Part shown: positions 47,374 to 58,211 of the stretch, one piece after another
Layout of the letters: each line of letters starts with the position of its first letter
Position numbering within the stretch: the stretch's first letter is position 1
Origin: Rhytidiadelphus loreus
Lineage: Eukaryota; Streptophyta; Bryopsida; Hypnales; Hylocomiaceae
Direction of reading: 5' to 3'
DNA: 64,000 nucleotides
Assembly (NCBI GenBank): GCA_947034895.1
Contig: OX344764.1
Span: 71,033,348 to 71,097,347 of the forward strand
The notes under the pieces: model-generated
What the model was told of the DNA's origin: nothing
Seen by the model: the letters and a program-made list of their open reading frames with translations, nothing else
Databases searched by the model: none
Program-made: the position numbers and the translations under genes

Positions 47374-47920
47374 TTAACCCCTTAAAGACCAAAGGATGGT
47401 CTAAATTTGCAAAATTGTGAAGAAACACTTTATTAAAATGCAACTTAGAATGATATTTTAATGATGACTTTCAAAAACCATTTGTAAAATGTGATTCATA
47501 GGTAAATCATTTGCTAAATTAGCATCCAACATCTTTCAATAAAATTTGAAACCAAATTTTGAAAATTCTTCTAAAATTGATTATTGATTGCACATTTGTA
47601 GTTTTCACAAAAATATTAATTTCTATTTATGGTGATGTTTTGGAAATTTAATTTAAATTATCTATTCAAATCATTTCTTAATGTCCATTTTTTGAATTAG
47701 AAAACTAGTTTTTGAGGTCAAACATACTTGTGCTTCTTGAACTACAAAATATTTATAAAGAAAGGTTCTAAAAATCTATACCTTACAAATGTAAGAGATA
47801 TAAGACAAGAATCAAAAAACATTTAGATGGATAAAAAAAATAAGTTTCTACATACTTGAAACATGTAACTTGCATTCATTCATTGGTTTAAATTTGAACA
47901 TTTGGTCTTTTAGGAGTTAA
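47374..47920 (+). mobile_element. TTAA-flanked element, 547 bp
   Basis: The ends are TTAACCCCTTAAAGACCAAA and TTTGGTCTTTTAGGAGTTAA, an imperfect 20-bp inverted repeat. The interior does not obviously match families A, B or D. It has no coding potential that I can support. Confidence 0.7.
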
Positions 47921-48124
47921 CCTATGAAGGTTTAGAAAGTCCAATTTGGATTGCACATGATAATTTTTGTATATTTGATATAGAAGGTGTAAGAATTGAA
48001 GTAAGTGGTAGTAACAAAGTTTATAATATATAGAGCCAAATCTGATGACACATGACACTCTCAATTAGTTGGACCATTATTATACCACCTACATATTTGA
48101 GAAGTTGCAAAATAGTCACATATT

Positions 48125-48589
48125 ACTATCTTCTCAAAAGATGGCAGCCACTCCCAGCCATTAATTAATCTGGCCCCCTCAGTTGGAAAAAAATAATAAC
48201 CCTCGATTTAAAAAAAAAAATTGAACCCCCTCCCAGCCGTTGATCTCCCAAAATACAGATATACAGATATACGGATACAAATACTTGAATACATGGATAT
48301 CATACAGTTATACATACAAATATATGTATAAATATATATAGATACAGATATGTATACATATACGTACATGGATACATATATACATGATATGGAATTTGTC
48401 CCATATCAATTGTCACCCCACCCTCCCCTGAAATTCATAAAGTTGGGGGGGGGATTGAAAACATAAAAATTTAAATAAAAAACTAAAAAATACATCCCGT
48501 GGTATATAAAAAAACTAAAAAAAAGATTACAAAACTTTTGAGAAGATAGTGTGCTCAATGACACTATCTTCTCAAAAGATGGCAATCAC
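48125..48589 (-). mobile_element. Family E element, copy 2, with terminal hairpin
   Basis: The element is bounded by direct repeats of 27 bp (48125-48151 and 48563-48589, 25 matches; ACTATCTTCTCAAAAGATGG). The right one forms a perfect 18-bp hairpin with the inverted arm at 48535-48552. The interior has ATACAGATATACGGATAC-like units, the reverse complement of the array in copy 1. No genes are seen. Confidence 0.68.
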
Positions 48590-49099
48590 TTTTTACATTG
48601 ATATGGTGTTACATTGAACATAACAAGGCATAGATGACATCTAAATGGAATACGTTAATTGTTGAATTTTCAATCCAATGGTGTATGTCCTACTATTTTT
48701 TGCACATTATTCATATTTTTAGAATCAAATTTGGCATCTTTTATACAATTCCCTACTTACCTTTAAGGATTATTTGAAAGTGTTCTTCAAGATTATAGGA
48801 TAGACAGTGGATAAACTCATTGTCATTTGAATTACTCTCAAGTCTCCATCTATTGACTTCATTCGAGACTTAAATTGCCATTTTGTAAACCATTTCAAAT
48901 CCTTCTAGGCCCCATTCCACACTCAATTTGTCTCTATGTAAAACTAAGTATAATTTTCATTACATTAGGATGAAATGTAGTGAAATTCAATAGACATGTA
49001 CAATATATATAAATTGTATATGGTAGATACATATTCCATATTTTTTTTGTTATCTTATATTAGATAAAAACAAAAATGAAGATCACAGGTTTCTAATAT
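48590..49099. other. AT-rich intergenic DNA
   Basis: Nothing recognisable. Confidence 0.45.
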
Positions 49100-49491
49100 A
49101 AAAAACATGTATGGGGGATCTAGAAGCTAGAAACTCATGGATCGTTGGGGTCCTGATACAACTAATTCTGACTTGCCACGAGCAAACTGAATGGTAATCA
49201 ATTTTCATCCTTTGAGGTGACCATCGTTCGTTATCATCTGCCAAGTCTAGTTGGTTAATGATCGATAGGGATTTTCAATTACAAACTGGAAGTAGTTAAC
49301 AGCGGAGGAGAATAGAGGGAGCGAGAGAACTGCGACAGTAGATAGGAAAGGTTAGCACATGCATCAAGAAATCAGGGAGGGAGAGAGGAATTGTGTATTT
49401 TTATCCACCAAGGATTTGAGTAATAAAACAACGTTAATTGGATTTTGATCTAAGTATGTTGAATTGAGATTATTCTATGGTATCATTAGAG
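49100..49491 (+). mobile_element. Possible degenerate LTR end with primer-binding site
   Basis: The motif TGGTATCATTAGAG at 49478-49491 resembles the TGGTATCAGAGC primer-binding site that pairs with initiator tRNA-Met in many plant LTR retrotransposons. The roughly 370 bases before it are less AT-rich than their surroundings and could be an LTR, but no second LTR copy was found in the window and the 5' boundary is a guess. Confidence 0.3.
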
Positions 49492-49552
49492 TTTGAAATT
49501 ATTCTATCGATCATTTTGGTTAGGTTGATTCCACCTTCCAATTCCCGGCAAC

Positions 49553-49788
49553 CTAATTACAGACCAGCTTTGAATCACCGCACACTTGTAATCTTTGAAT
49601 TTTCTTGCTCTTAGCTATCTCCAAACCGGTAATCAATGCCACATACTCTGAATTGTTGCAAGTTAACTTCTTGCCTAAATTTTGATGGAAAACTTCTTTC
49701 ACTCTTGCAGGGCTTTCTAAAACCACTCCAATGCCAGACGCCCAGACCCCGAGACTTTCAAACAAGAACCATCAAAATTTAATTTCCA
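49553..49788 (-). pseudogene. RNase H (RVT_3-type) fragment, opposite orientation
   Basis: Reading the minus strand, WKLNFDGS (49788-49765) opens an RNase H fold with its first catalytic Asp. A frameshift near 49740 leads into ASGIGVVLESP. The catalytic Glu lies in NNSEYVALITGLEIA and the next Asp in VCGDSKLV. This is the RNase H variety found as the additional RNase H of Tat-type gypsy elements and in some LINEs. It runs against the gag-pol relic that begins 450 bp away, so it is either a separate insertion or an inverted piece. The frameshift and stop (near 49553) show that it is a relic. Confidence 0.75.
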
Positions 49789-50240
49789 AGTATGCATCGA
49801 TAATTAAGATTACCTCTTCCTTTGTGACAGCTTTGTAGTTCAAATTTAAATTTCTCCCTTACTCAATCGTATAAGGAAATCAAAGTTCCTGAAACAAAAA
49901 CAAAGGCTCAACAACCAAGTCCTCTTTTGCAAAAAACTAGGGATGAACTTTATTATACTCTACTAGTTTGGTAAGGAATCTTACAAGCGCATCAAAAACT
50001 TTGTATGAGTGTGTCAAGAAATTGGTAGGCTGTTTGACTTCTCTAGGTGCTTGTGGTGTTGTCTCATCCAATGTTGCAAGAAAATTTACAAAATCATTAA
50101 TCAAAGGTAAACAATTCTCCACCTCATTTCTATCTTCATCGATTGCAATCAACTCAACCACTGCTTTGGTATTTGAATTCCAAGAGCATAAAAGCTATCA
50201 AAACCTCTTGGATAATTTGAGCTTAATTAGATAGCAATCA
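49789..50240. other. Unassigned sequence between retrotransposon relics
   Basis: A 74-codon minus-strand ORF (49937-50161) and an 88-codon plus-strand ORF overlap here. Neither shows a motif I recognise. The minus ORF runs toward the RNase H relic and may be part of the same decayed polyprotein, which is only an inference. Confidence 0.25.
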
Positions 50241-50870
50241 AAAGAGAGAGTGCGTCAATTCAGTGAAAGGGTCTGAGAACTTTAAGCCTGAATTCAACAA
50301 AGCTTCAATGCAATGTCAAGCACACACTCTGAGAATGTTTCCGAACCTCTAGATACTACCATCGACAATATGCGCAGCGTTGATGCTTTAGCACTTAGGA
50401 GTTTTATCAGTGGATTGAAACCATTGATTCAAAAAATTGCATCGTAGAAAGAGTCGACGATGTTCGAAGCAATCTTGATGCTAGCGCAAAAGAAAGAATT
50501 GAATCTCAATAGTTTAATCCAACCTCAAGTAATCACAGCTACATCAACACTTGTTGTTATGTAATTGATATAATCAACGCCAATACTTACTCAAACGCCA
50601 CCTACCCTTGCTCAGACAACCACCGATCAGACAACGACCAAGGCCAAGATTAAAGACCCAAAAATCCCACAGCTTGTTTTAGATATGAGAGATTTAAAAT
50701 TATTCTTATTGTAGAGTCAAAACAACAATAGATAAAAAAAGCCTAGGCGGAGACAATTGACCAAATCCAGCAAGGTCAGTACAATTCATAACCTATCATC
50801 AGCGTGGTTGAAAAGGACACTACCGCAGCAATTGCCCAGATTTGGACAAAGGCGCTACCCCATCCACAAT
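50241..50870 (+). pseudogene. Ty3/gypsy gag relic with broken zinc knuckle
   Basis: Translated fragments read like the gag capsid region of a plant Ty3/gypsy element: ERVRQFSERV, then ALRSFISGLKPLIQKIAS followed by a stop and a segment with MFEAILMLAQKKELNLN. At 50794-50835 there is a decayed zinc knuckle: the spacing of CX2CX4HX4C is kept, but the first two Cys positions read Tyr and Arg, a TGA lies between the second Cys position and the His, and only the GH and last Cys (HYRSNCP) remain. Several in-frame stops show that it is dead. It is followed by protease and reverse transcriptase in the same orientation, as expected for gag-pol. Confidence 0.75.
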
Positions 50871-51219
50871 TAAGTTAGCTGAGGTTAACCTGCTGTAGTT
50901 GGTGGACAATAGTTGTGTGACCGAGTTGGAGGTGGAAATCATGATGGCCAAAAGGGACTATCCACCAAAAGACCTAGAGCATCATATTAATGAAAGATCA
51001 AAATCAAAGAAGCGCATTTTGACTAGACAGTCGAGGAGGAAGATAGGGATTGAAGATATGCTTTTAAGTTGAGGCCAACAAGAATACTCCATCTTGCAAG
51101 ATCTTGGTACTCAGACGGCAAACATAACTGTAGGCCAACTGGTGGCTAAATGCCCATCACTCCGCCGCAAGTTACGTCAGGGAATCAATACTTGACGCAG
51201 TCGATTAGTGGCGGAAGTT

Positions 51220-51581
51220 CACTTTGTTGATAAAACGAAGGGAGACTACAAGTCTCCACAAGTAGAAGCCACAGTGAATGGTCATTAAGTAGCTGGGTGT
51301 TTGATTGATGGAGGAAGTGCGGTGAATGTAATGTCAAGTTGATTCATGCACGAGCTGAGCTCAAACCTGACAAATCTTCCATGTTACAATTGAAAGTAGC
51401 TGCCCAAAGGTGGGTTCAATTTCTTGGTTCAATTCGCCAAATGCCAATCGTAGTGAATGGCATTACAATTAAAGTTGATTTTCATGTTCTTGACATATTG
51501 ATTGGTAAAAGCAGCTATCCAATGATCCTCGGGAGACCATGGCTGCGCCAAATTCGAGCGATCAATTATTGGAAAAAATGA
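51220..51581 (+). pseudogene. Retrotransposon aspartic protease relic
   Basis: The active-site triad region is visible as CLIDGGSAVNVM (LIDGGS at 51301-51318), the DGGS variant common in plant Ty3/gypsy proteases. After a frameshift near 51335 the next frame (from 51339) continues with a strand-rich segment ending in SYPMILGRPWLRQ, the conserved C-terminal flap-to-helix motif of this protease family. A TGA at 51579-51581 then interrupts the frame. The protein would have cut the gag-pol polyprotein; here it is non-functional. It sits between the gag relic and the reverse transcriptase. Confidence 0.75.
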
Positions 51582-51827
51582 CATATGAAGATAGGCTCAA
51601 CTCTTAATAGAGTAAGTATCCAGGTGGTTCCCATATCTCCCTCAAACTCTTCAGGTTTGACCTCCGAAGGAGAATCTGATGGAACAGATGAGACATCATG
51701 GAATATTTAAACCTTCCACCGATTCCAATGAAGAGAGCGACTCAAAAGCCAAGTTATATATGATAAATGTCCTTCCCCAAATGATGAGCAAATCAATGCT
51801 TTATCTAAAAGATCCATACATCAATTT

Positions 51828-52631
51828 TTGGCCAGGAAAAAAAAGTTGCTACAAATGGTCAAATTTGGACCAACCTTGACAAAACAAGAGCGCATGCAAT
51901 TGGAAATGTTGGTCATCGAGTATGCTGATCTTTTTGTAAGTAAACACTTGGATTTACTTGCCATTACACTTGATGAACATTGGATAAAATTGATCCTAGA
52001 TGCAAAGCCTGTACGCGCAAAGCAAAAGAAGATGGCCCCAAATAGAATGGTTGTACTTTGAGCAAAATTTGATAGACTTCTCAAGGGCGGTTTTGTGATT
52101 GAGGTGAAGAACACCAAATGGGTGTCACCCGTTGTCATTGTGCCAAAAAAAGGTGGCAACTGGAGGGTTTGTGTTAACTATAAAGCTCTCAATCGTTTCA
52201 CAAAAAAAGACCACCAACCTTTACCACAAATAGATGAATTGTTGGACGAGGTTATAGGGCACAATATATATTCTTTTTGTGATGGCTATGCAGGTTATCA
52301 TCAAGTGAAAGTTTACTCAGATAATGTATTAGATACGACTTTTACAACCTTATGGGGAACATATGCATATCTTAGAATGCCATTTGGACTTTGTAATGCC
52401 AAAGGCACCTTCCAAAGACTTCAACTTAAAATATTTGGTCCATTTATTGGAAAATTCATAAGAATTTATTTAGATGATTTTGCCGTGTATGAAGAGCAGG
52501 ATAACCACCCTAAAAATGTGTGCACTACATTTCAAAGATTGCAAAAACATGGATGCTCATTGAGCCCTAAAAAATGCAAATTAGGCTTTGAAGAAGGACA
52601 CTTATTAGGCCATCCTTCAATATGCTCTTAA
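51828..52631 (+). pseudogene. Ty3/gypsy reverse transcriptase relic
   Basis: A single frame from 51828 to 52631 with one internal TGA (52059-52061) covers the fingers and palm of a plant Ty3/gypsy reverse transcriptase. Recognisable in order are VSPVVIVPKKGGNWRVCVNY, the first catalytic Asp region (SFCDGYAGYHQV), LRMPFGLCNAKGTFQR, the catalytic IYLDDFAVY, and SPKKCKLGFEEGHLLGH. The sequence stops matching just after LLGH, where the rest of the palm, thumb, RNase H and integrase should follow, so the element is 3'-truncated. The stop and the loss of downstream domains make it a pseudogene. Its style (LKIFGPFIGKFIR before the active site) suggests a Tat/Athila-type lineage, but I cannot fix this without an alignment. 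Confidence 0.88.
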
Positions 52632-55295
52632 AAATAAGCCACTCACTGGCACAACCGAGGACTTGACATTCCTACGCAGACATCCTTTTGCTCAAGAAAT
52701 GACTACGACAATTTGACAGACAAACACATACACCGTCTATTACAACTGAAAAGAATAGAAGGAACAACATAGAAACTCGACGCTGGATAACTTGACTATT
52801 TTTCTTTTTCACCAATACACAACTACGCATACAAATAAGACAAAGAATTGACAAGCTCACAAGTCATGACAATAAAACAGAAACAAATAAAGAAAATAAA
52901 GAAACAAAGTCAATCTCTAGCAATTGCTCCAAATAAAAAAATAAAAAAAGTCAATCACTATCTGAAAAAATTGAGCACACGAAATTTAGACAAATAGACT
53001 ATTGTATTAACTTTGAAAGAATGCACAAGTACAAAATCAACAATGCAATCACTACAAGCCTGAGAGAGAGAAAAAAAAACGAAGTCCACTAGTCTTTGTA
53101 CTTCTTGGCTATAATCAACCAGGAGCTAACTGCCTTGTCTATTAGTCCCTAACTAATTATACTAACCTTCACTAGTTGTCTATTAGTCATTTCGATATCT
53201 ATTGGGCTACTTGTCCCGATTTATACTTTACTTTAATTCCTAATTAACTTTAACTTGTCAAATTGTCTTTTTCTTCAAAAAATTTAAAAGAAAACCAAAA
53301 AATCTATCTACACTTCGTCAAATTATAGTGTCCAAGTAGAGCATTTTGACTCCTTTTCATGACCACTACAGTTTTTTATTATTGGCCCTTTTTTCTTTTA
53401 CAATTAGCATCTTGTTTGCTTCAAGTTTTTCACTCCTACAATGTCTACAAGGATTCTTAAAGGTTTAACTTCCACTTCTTTCCTTTTGAATGTTTTGAGG
53501 GCTTCAACTTTTCATGGTTGAAATATAGTGGGAGTCATTTTTCAGACCCTCTTAAATTACAACACCACAATTAATGCATTATATTAATGTAGCATTAATA
53601 ATGAATCTTTTTTAACCAATATATTCTACAATTTCCACTAGAAGAAAATGAGGGGTTTTGCAACTACAAAGAGCAATTAGTTTTTGGTTGCATCAGACAT
53701 TTGCAATAGGTGATAATTTAGAGGCCCCTTGTTGGTATGGACAAGTTTTTTAGTCGTATTATAGTTGCAAGGCAAAATGGGATTGTCTCTCATTCGTCAG
53801 CTTACTTAAAACTTCATCGATGCGCTTTATGACATGGTTGCTTATGTAGTATTTGCTGCCACGTGAGGTTGGTCACTCAATTGGTGAGTTGTACAACATA
53901 TCGGTGACTCATTTGCAACTAATGTATGACTTTTTTGAAACTCATTTGCAACTTCATTGCAACTCATCTGTGACTTATTTGCAACTTGTTTTTTATTTAT
54001 AGAATTTGTAGATTTCAAAATCTACAAATTGTAGAAATCTTAGATTTCTATTAACAGAGTTCATTCTATAAAGATACAACTACTTACAAGTCTTATATGT
54101 CCAATCTAATGGCATTGTTGACATTTGATATGGGACAATTGATATAAGACAATCAGAAAATGAATTGGAAACAATAAAGAAACAATTAGGAAATGTATAC
54201 TGTCATTTTACAGTTGTAATTGTTTTCTTAGTCAATACAATGGATATCATAAAGTGAGGACTAGTCCACATCGACAACTATAATGAATTTTGGATGGAGA
54301 AGAATTCACATTAATTCTAAATTTGAACTCTATTCCAACTCTCATAATCCTGCACTTCATTCTATGATTGCTTTGCAACTAAAATAATATATCTACTTCA
54401 TTCTACAACTACTTTGCAACTAAACATTGTTCTAATGATGTAAAGCAGTGAGGTCAAGTAGTGATGTAAGAATTTGGTGCAAATAGAGAGGGTAGCAGTT
54501 GTAAGATAGTTGTATAGGACACTTAGTCGCATTTTAGCCAGTTGTAGCAAAGATGTTTTTTTTCTAGTGTTAATCCCCAAAAGGACTCAAACCCTTCTAA
54601 CCAAAAATAAAAGATGGTTCGTATTGCCTCTCAACATGGAGGATTATTACAAGATGAAACAAAAGTTTAAAGTAAAGTTTATTATTTGCTTCTTATATTA
54701 TTGTTGTTGCAACCTTAAGCTAGTCAAAATTATTGACCCTAAAGTTGAAAGAGATGATAACAACAACATTTAGTTAATACAAAACTAACTTCATTTACAT
54801 GATTCAAAATCTTCAATACCAACTAAAACAATGTACAAAAAAACACAAATGAAACAACATGAAACAAAAGTTTGAATCAAGCGGATACCTATCATTGATG
54901 CTACAAACTCAACTGATGCTATGACCTTAATTGATGCTATGACCTCAAACTTTTGTTGCAAGTTGTTTAAGATTACTTCACCTCCAAGCTACAAGAAACA
55001 ACAACATTTAGTTATAAGTTACGTGAATATCAACCCTACATGGCCACACAAAAAATGCAAGTAAGAAACATGGGAATGTCCAATGATACAATTTTAATAC
55101 TTACCTTACTAAGAAGGCATGTAGTTGTAAATCTACATTATAATCAAACCTAATCCATCAACAAGACATGTTTGCTCTTCATATCCACTAGAATATAAAT
55201 CTAGACTATGTGAGGTCTTGCATCATAACAAAGGCCAAAATTCTAACTTGACTTGTAGCTATGTCCAATTCATTGACAACATTGTGAACTTATAA
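52632..55295. other. Intergenic DNA after the truncated reverse transcriptase
   Basis: The retrotransposon sequence stops near 52613 and is not resumed. CTATTAGTC-type words repeat near 53140-53190. No gene is recognised; the ORFs at 52672-52860 and 54398-54773 lack motifs. Confidence 0.4.
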
Positions 55296-55675
55296 GACTT
55301 TGTCCTATATGTTGTGCAATTCCAAACGATTCAAAATCTTTTGAGCATGTAGCCAACTTGCCTTGAAGAATGAATCTAAAAAAGCACCACCAATATGGGC
55401 GTTTTTTCATACAAATGTGACCTTATGAAGTGCAACTGCCCTATTTTTTGCAAGGCCCAAAAGAAGATTTTTGTCATTTCAAACATTGATATCTTGCAAT
55501 CTACATAGTGAAAAATTCTGAAATTTCTTCCACATCTTCTCAAACCGGCATACTACAAGTTCCTACAATTACACGTGTCCAAAAATGTTTTTAAGAAAAA
55601 TTTGGTACTTGTACTAGAAATAACAATTCTAAAGCGTTTTTGGTGAAAACATAGTCAAGAAACTTTAGGAATTAA
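55296..55675 (-). mobile_element. Family A element, copy 5 (truncated)
   Basis: Only about 380 bp of the family A end remains, from the GTAGCCAACTTGCCTTGAAG landmark to the terminal CTTTAGGAATTAA. The other half is missing. Confidence 0.7.
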
Positions 55676-57267
55676 GTTGTATGTCAATGTTGCTATTGAT
55701 ATAGTGTTGTAGCAAAAAGATTGCAAGAAGAAGAGAGCATGATAAAAACATTTTGATAAAAGCGTATTATTTATTTATTATTTTAAAAAAAATTAAAAAT
55801 TAAAAAACATTTGTTTTCTTGAAATTTTTATTTAATGAATTTTGTTCAAAATACATAATATTGATTATTGCAATGGTATATCCAAACACATCTATAGACA
55901 TCTTTATAACACATCTTCACACATCTATAGACATCTTTATAACACATCTTCACACATCTATAGACATTTGAATTGTCTACACCTTGTATTCACAAGACTA
56001 ATATCTATTTTGTTGTTATCTAAATAATTCTTTTTCTTTTTGTAATCATTCACATTGTTTAAACAAATTCAATTTTGTTAAAATTGTTTGTTAATATTCG
56101 TATATGTGCATGGTGAAACTATTATTTAATTTAATCAATTTACATGAATGAAACTCTAATAAAATTAAGAGGATTTTTTTTCATCTAATCTTGTGATCTA
56201 AATCAATTCATTCTTAACTTTTAAATTTGTCAAGTACATAAATAATATGATACAATAAGAATTAATAGTATAACTATTTTTAGTGCAAATCTAATTCCAA
56301 TTGTGGTAAAGGTTTGTTTGCATACACCATAAGACAAGACCAAAAAAAATTCTACTTTCAAACATTATAGTTTTACTATCAAAGTTTTAAGAAAAGTTAC
56401 TATCAAAGTTTCCAAAACATTATTACATATTTCTACAATAGTCTACTATATATTGACAAATTTATACATGTGAATTTCAAAAAATGTTATTTTCAAGCTC
56501 ACAAGAAACTATGAAACATTTGCTAGTGAATTCCTTTATTTTGGGACCTCTTTATATTGCAAGGTCAATTTTAAATATACTACACAAATCATTTACTTAG
56601 AAATTTGGTATGCGTCTAACTAACATGAAGTAGTAATGAGTTCTAAAATTGTCATATATGTGTAGTGCAAAAAAATCTCAAGACAAGTCAAAGTCTATTG
56701 ACCTTACAATTCTACTAGTGTGAATTAATATTTTCTTTCTCCAACTTCAAAATGAATACTATAATTTTATAATTTGTGTGGTCCAATGATCTAAAATGAT
56801 TTTTACAAACTTATCTACTAGTCTACAACACTTTTGTAAGACTCAATTATTTTCATTCTTACTCAATGCACTAGAAAATGGTAGTTTTTGACACTTTTGG
56901 ATGAAATGAATCCTTGATTCTCCAAGATCTAAATTAGAATCGTCATAATTCTTGACAAATATAGGATCCATTTGAATGGCAAGAAGATTCATTGTTTTAA
57001 GGTGAAAATACGATAGCATTGATTTGAATTTTTCTTTTTCAAGGCTAGTATAATAATTTATTTGATTTCTTTGGGAGGCATTAGGCATTAGTCTTAAAAT
57101 GCACTTAAATCTAAAGATAGGATCTAGTTGTAAAAGAAATTGAAAAAATTAAATTTTTTATTTATTACTTACGGCATATGTGTAGATTTTAGGGGGCAAT
57201 CACTAACATAAGGTTTGAATTTCATTGGTCCAACAAAGCTTTGGTACCAATCTGAAATTTTGGGATC
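55676..57267. other. AT-rich intergenic DNA
   Basis: Apart from the 33-bp tandem repeat, nothing is recognised. Confidence 0.45.
55888..55968. repeat. 33-bp tandem repeat, two and a half copies
   Basis: Units starting ACATCTATAGACATCTTTAT begin at 55888, 55921 and 55954 (partial). Because 33 is a multiple of three, an open frame repeats HIYRHLYNTSS, but nothing else supports a gene. Confidence 0.9.
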
Positions 57268-58211
57268 TTAATCCCTAATGATTTGGACTATTCTTAACCA
57301 AAATTGCTCCAAATCTATCATTTCTAGGACAAGTACCAAATTTTAGAAAAAAAAATCATTTTTAAATACATGTAATCAATTGATCTTGTAGTACACTTGT
57401 TTGAAAAGATGTGGGGAAAAATTCAAATAAATTCGCCATATAAATTGCAAGATACTAATGTTTGAAGTGACAAAAATCTTTTTTTGACCCTGTGAAAAAC
57501 TAGGCAATTGTTCTTCACAAGGGCACATTTGTATGAAAAAATGTCCTAGATGATAGTTACTCTTTGTATTCCTTCTTCAAAGCAAGTTGGCTACATGCTT
57601 GAAAAATTTCAGATCATTTGGAATTGTACAACATATCCAAAAATAATAATAAGTAGAAAAAAATGAGAATGATTCAAAATACAAAATTGTAAAGAATTTT
57701 GCTATGGAATTGAAAAATGCCAATCCAATGGTTGTATTCTTGTAATAAACAATCCTCACCTAATGTCTTCATTTTTTCCCAAAATATTAAAAATAGAGTT
57801 AAACAAAGGATTTCAAAATTTGTCTTAGAGTAGGGATTCCATAACTAGCATTAAACTACCACAAACTAAAACTCTTCATACCTTTCATCTCATTAATCAA
57901 AATGGAACTGTTCAAAGCTTTCCATGTATATATAAATCTAGAGAACCACTTTTAAATTTTTATTTTAAAAAAAGAAGATTTTCAAAGAAGTTTTTTGGTT
58001 GCCTGAACTACCCGTCAAGCAATGAAAACAACATATCATACAATAACTTTTTAACCTTGTAGTCAAAAGTTATGAAAATTATTGGGTCTTAAAGCTACTC
58101 CTTGGGCACCTTTGAGAAAATTTCAAAGAAAAATATAAAAACTCCATTTGTAGTGAGCTGCCCAAAATTGCTATGCTGCTGAAAAATATAGTTTGAGCAT
58201 TTAGAAGTTAA
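57268..58211 (+). mobile_element. Family A element, copy 6
   Basis: The left end is TTAATCCCTAATG and the right end CATTTAGAAGTTAA. It is 944 bp and collinear with copies 1 and 4 (CTATCATTTCTAGGACAAG near the left, AGTGAGCTGCCCAAAATTGC near the right). Confidence 0.75.

Noticed and set aside
55842..56027. Frame encoding repeated HIYRHLYNTSS
   Set aside because: Produced by a 33-bp tandem repeat; no start context, domain or second exon supports a gene.
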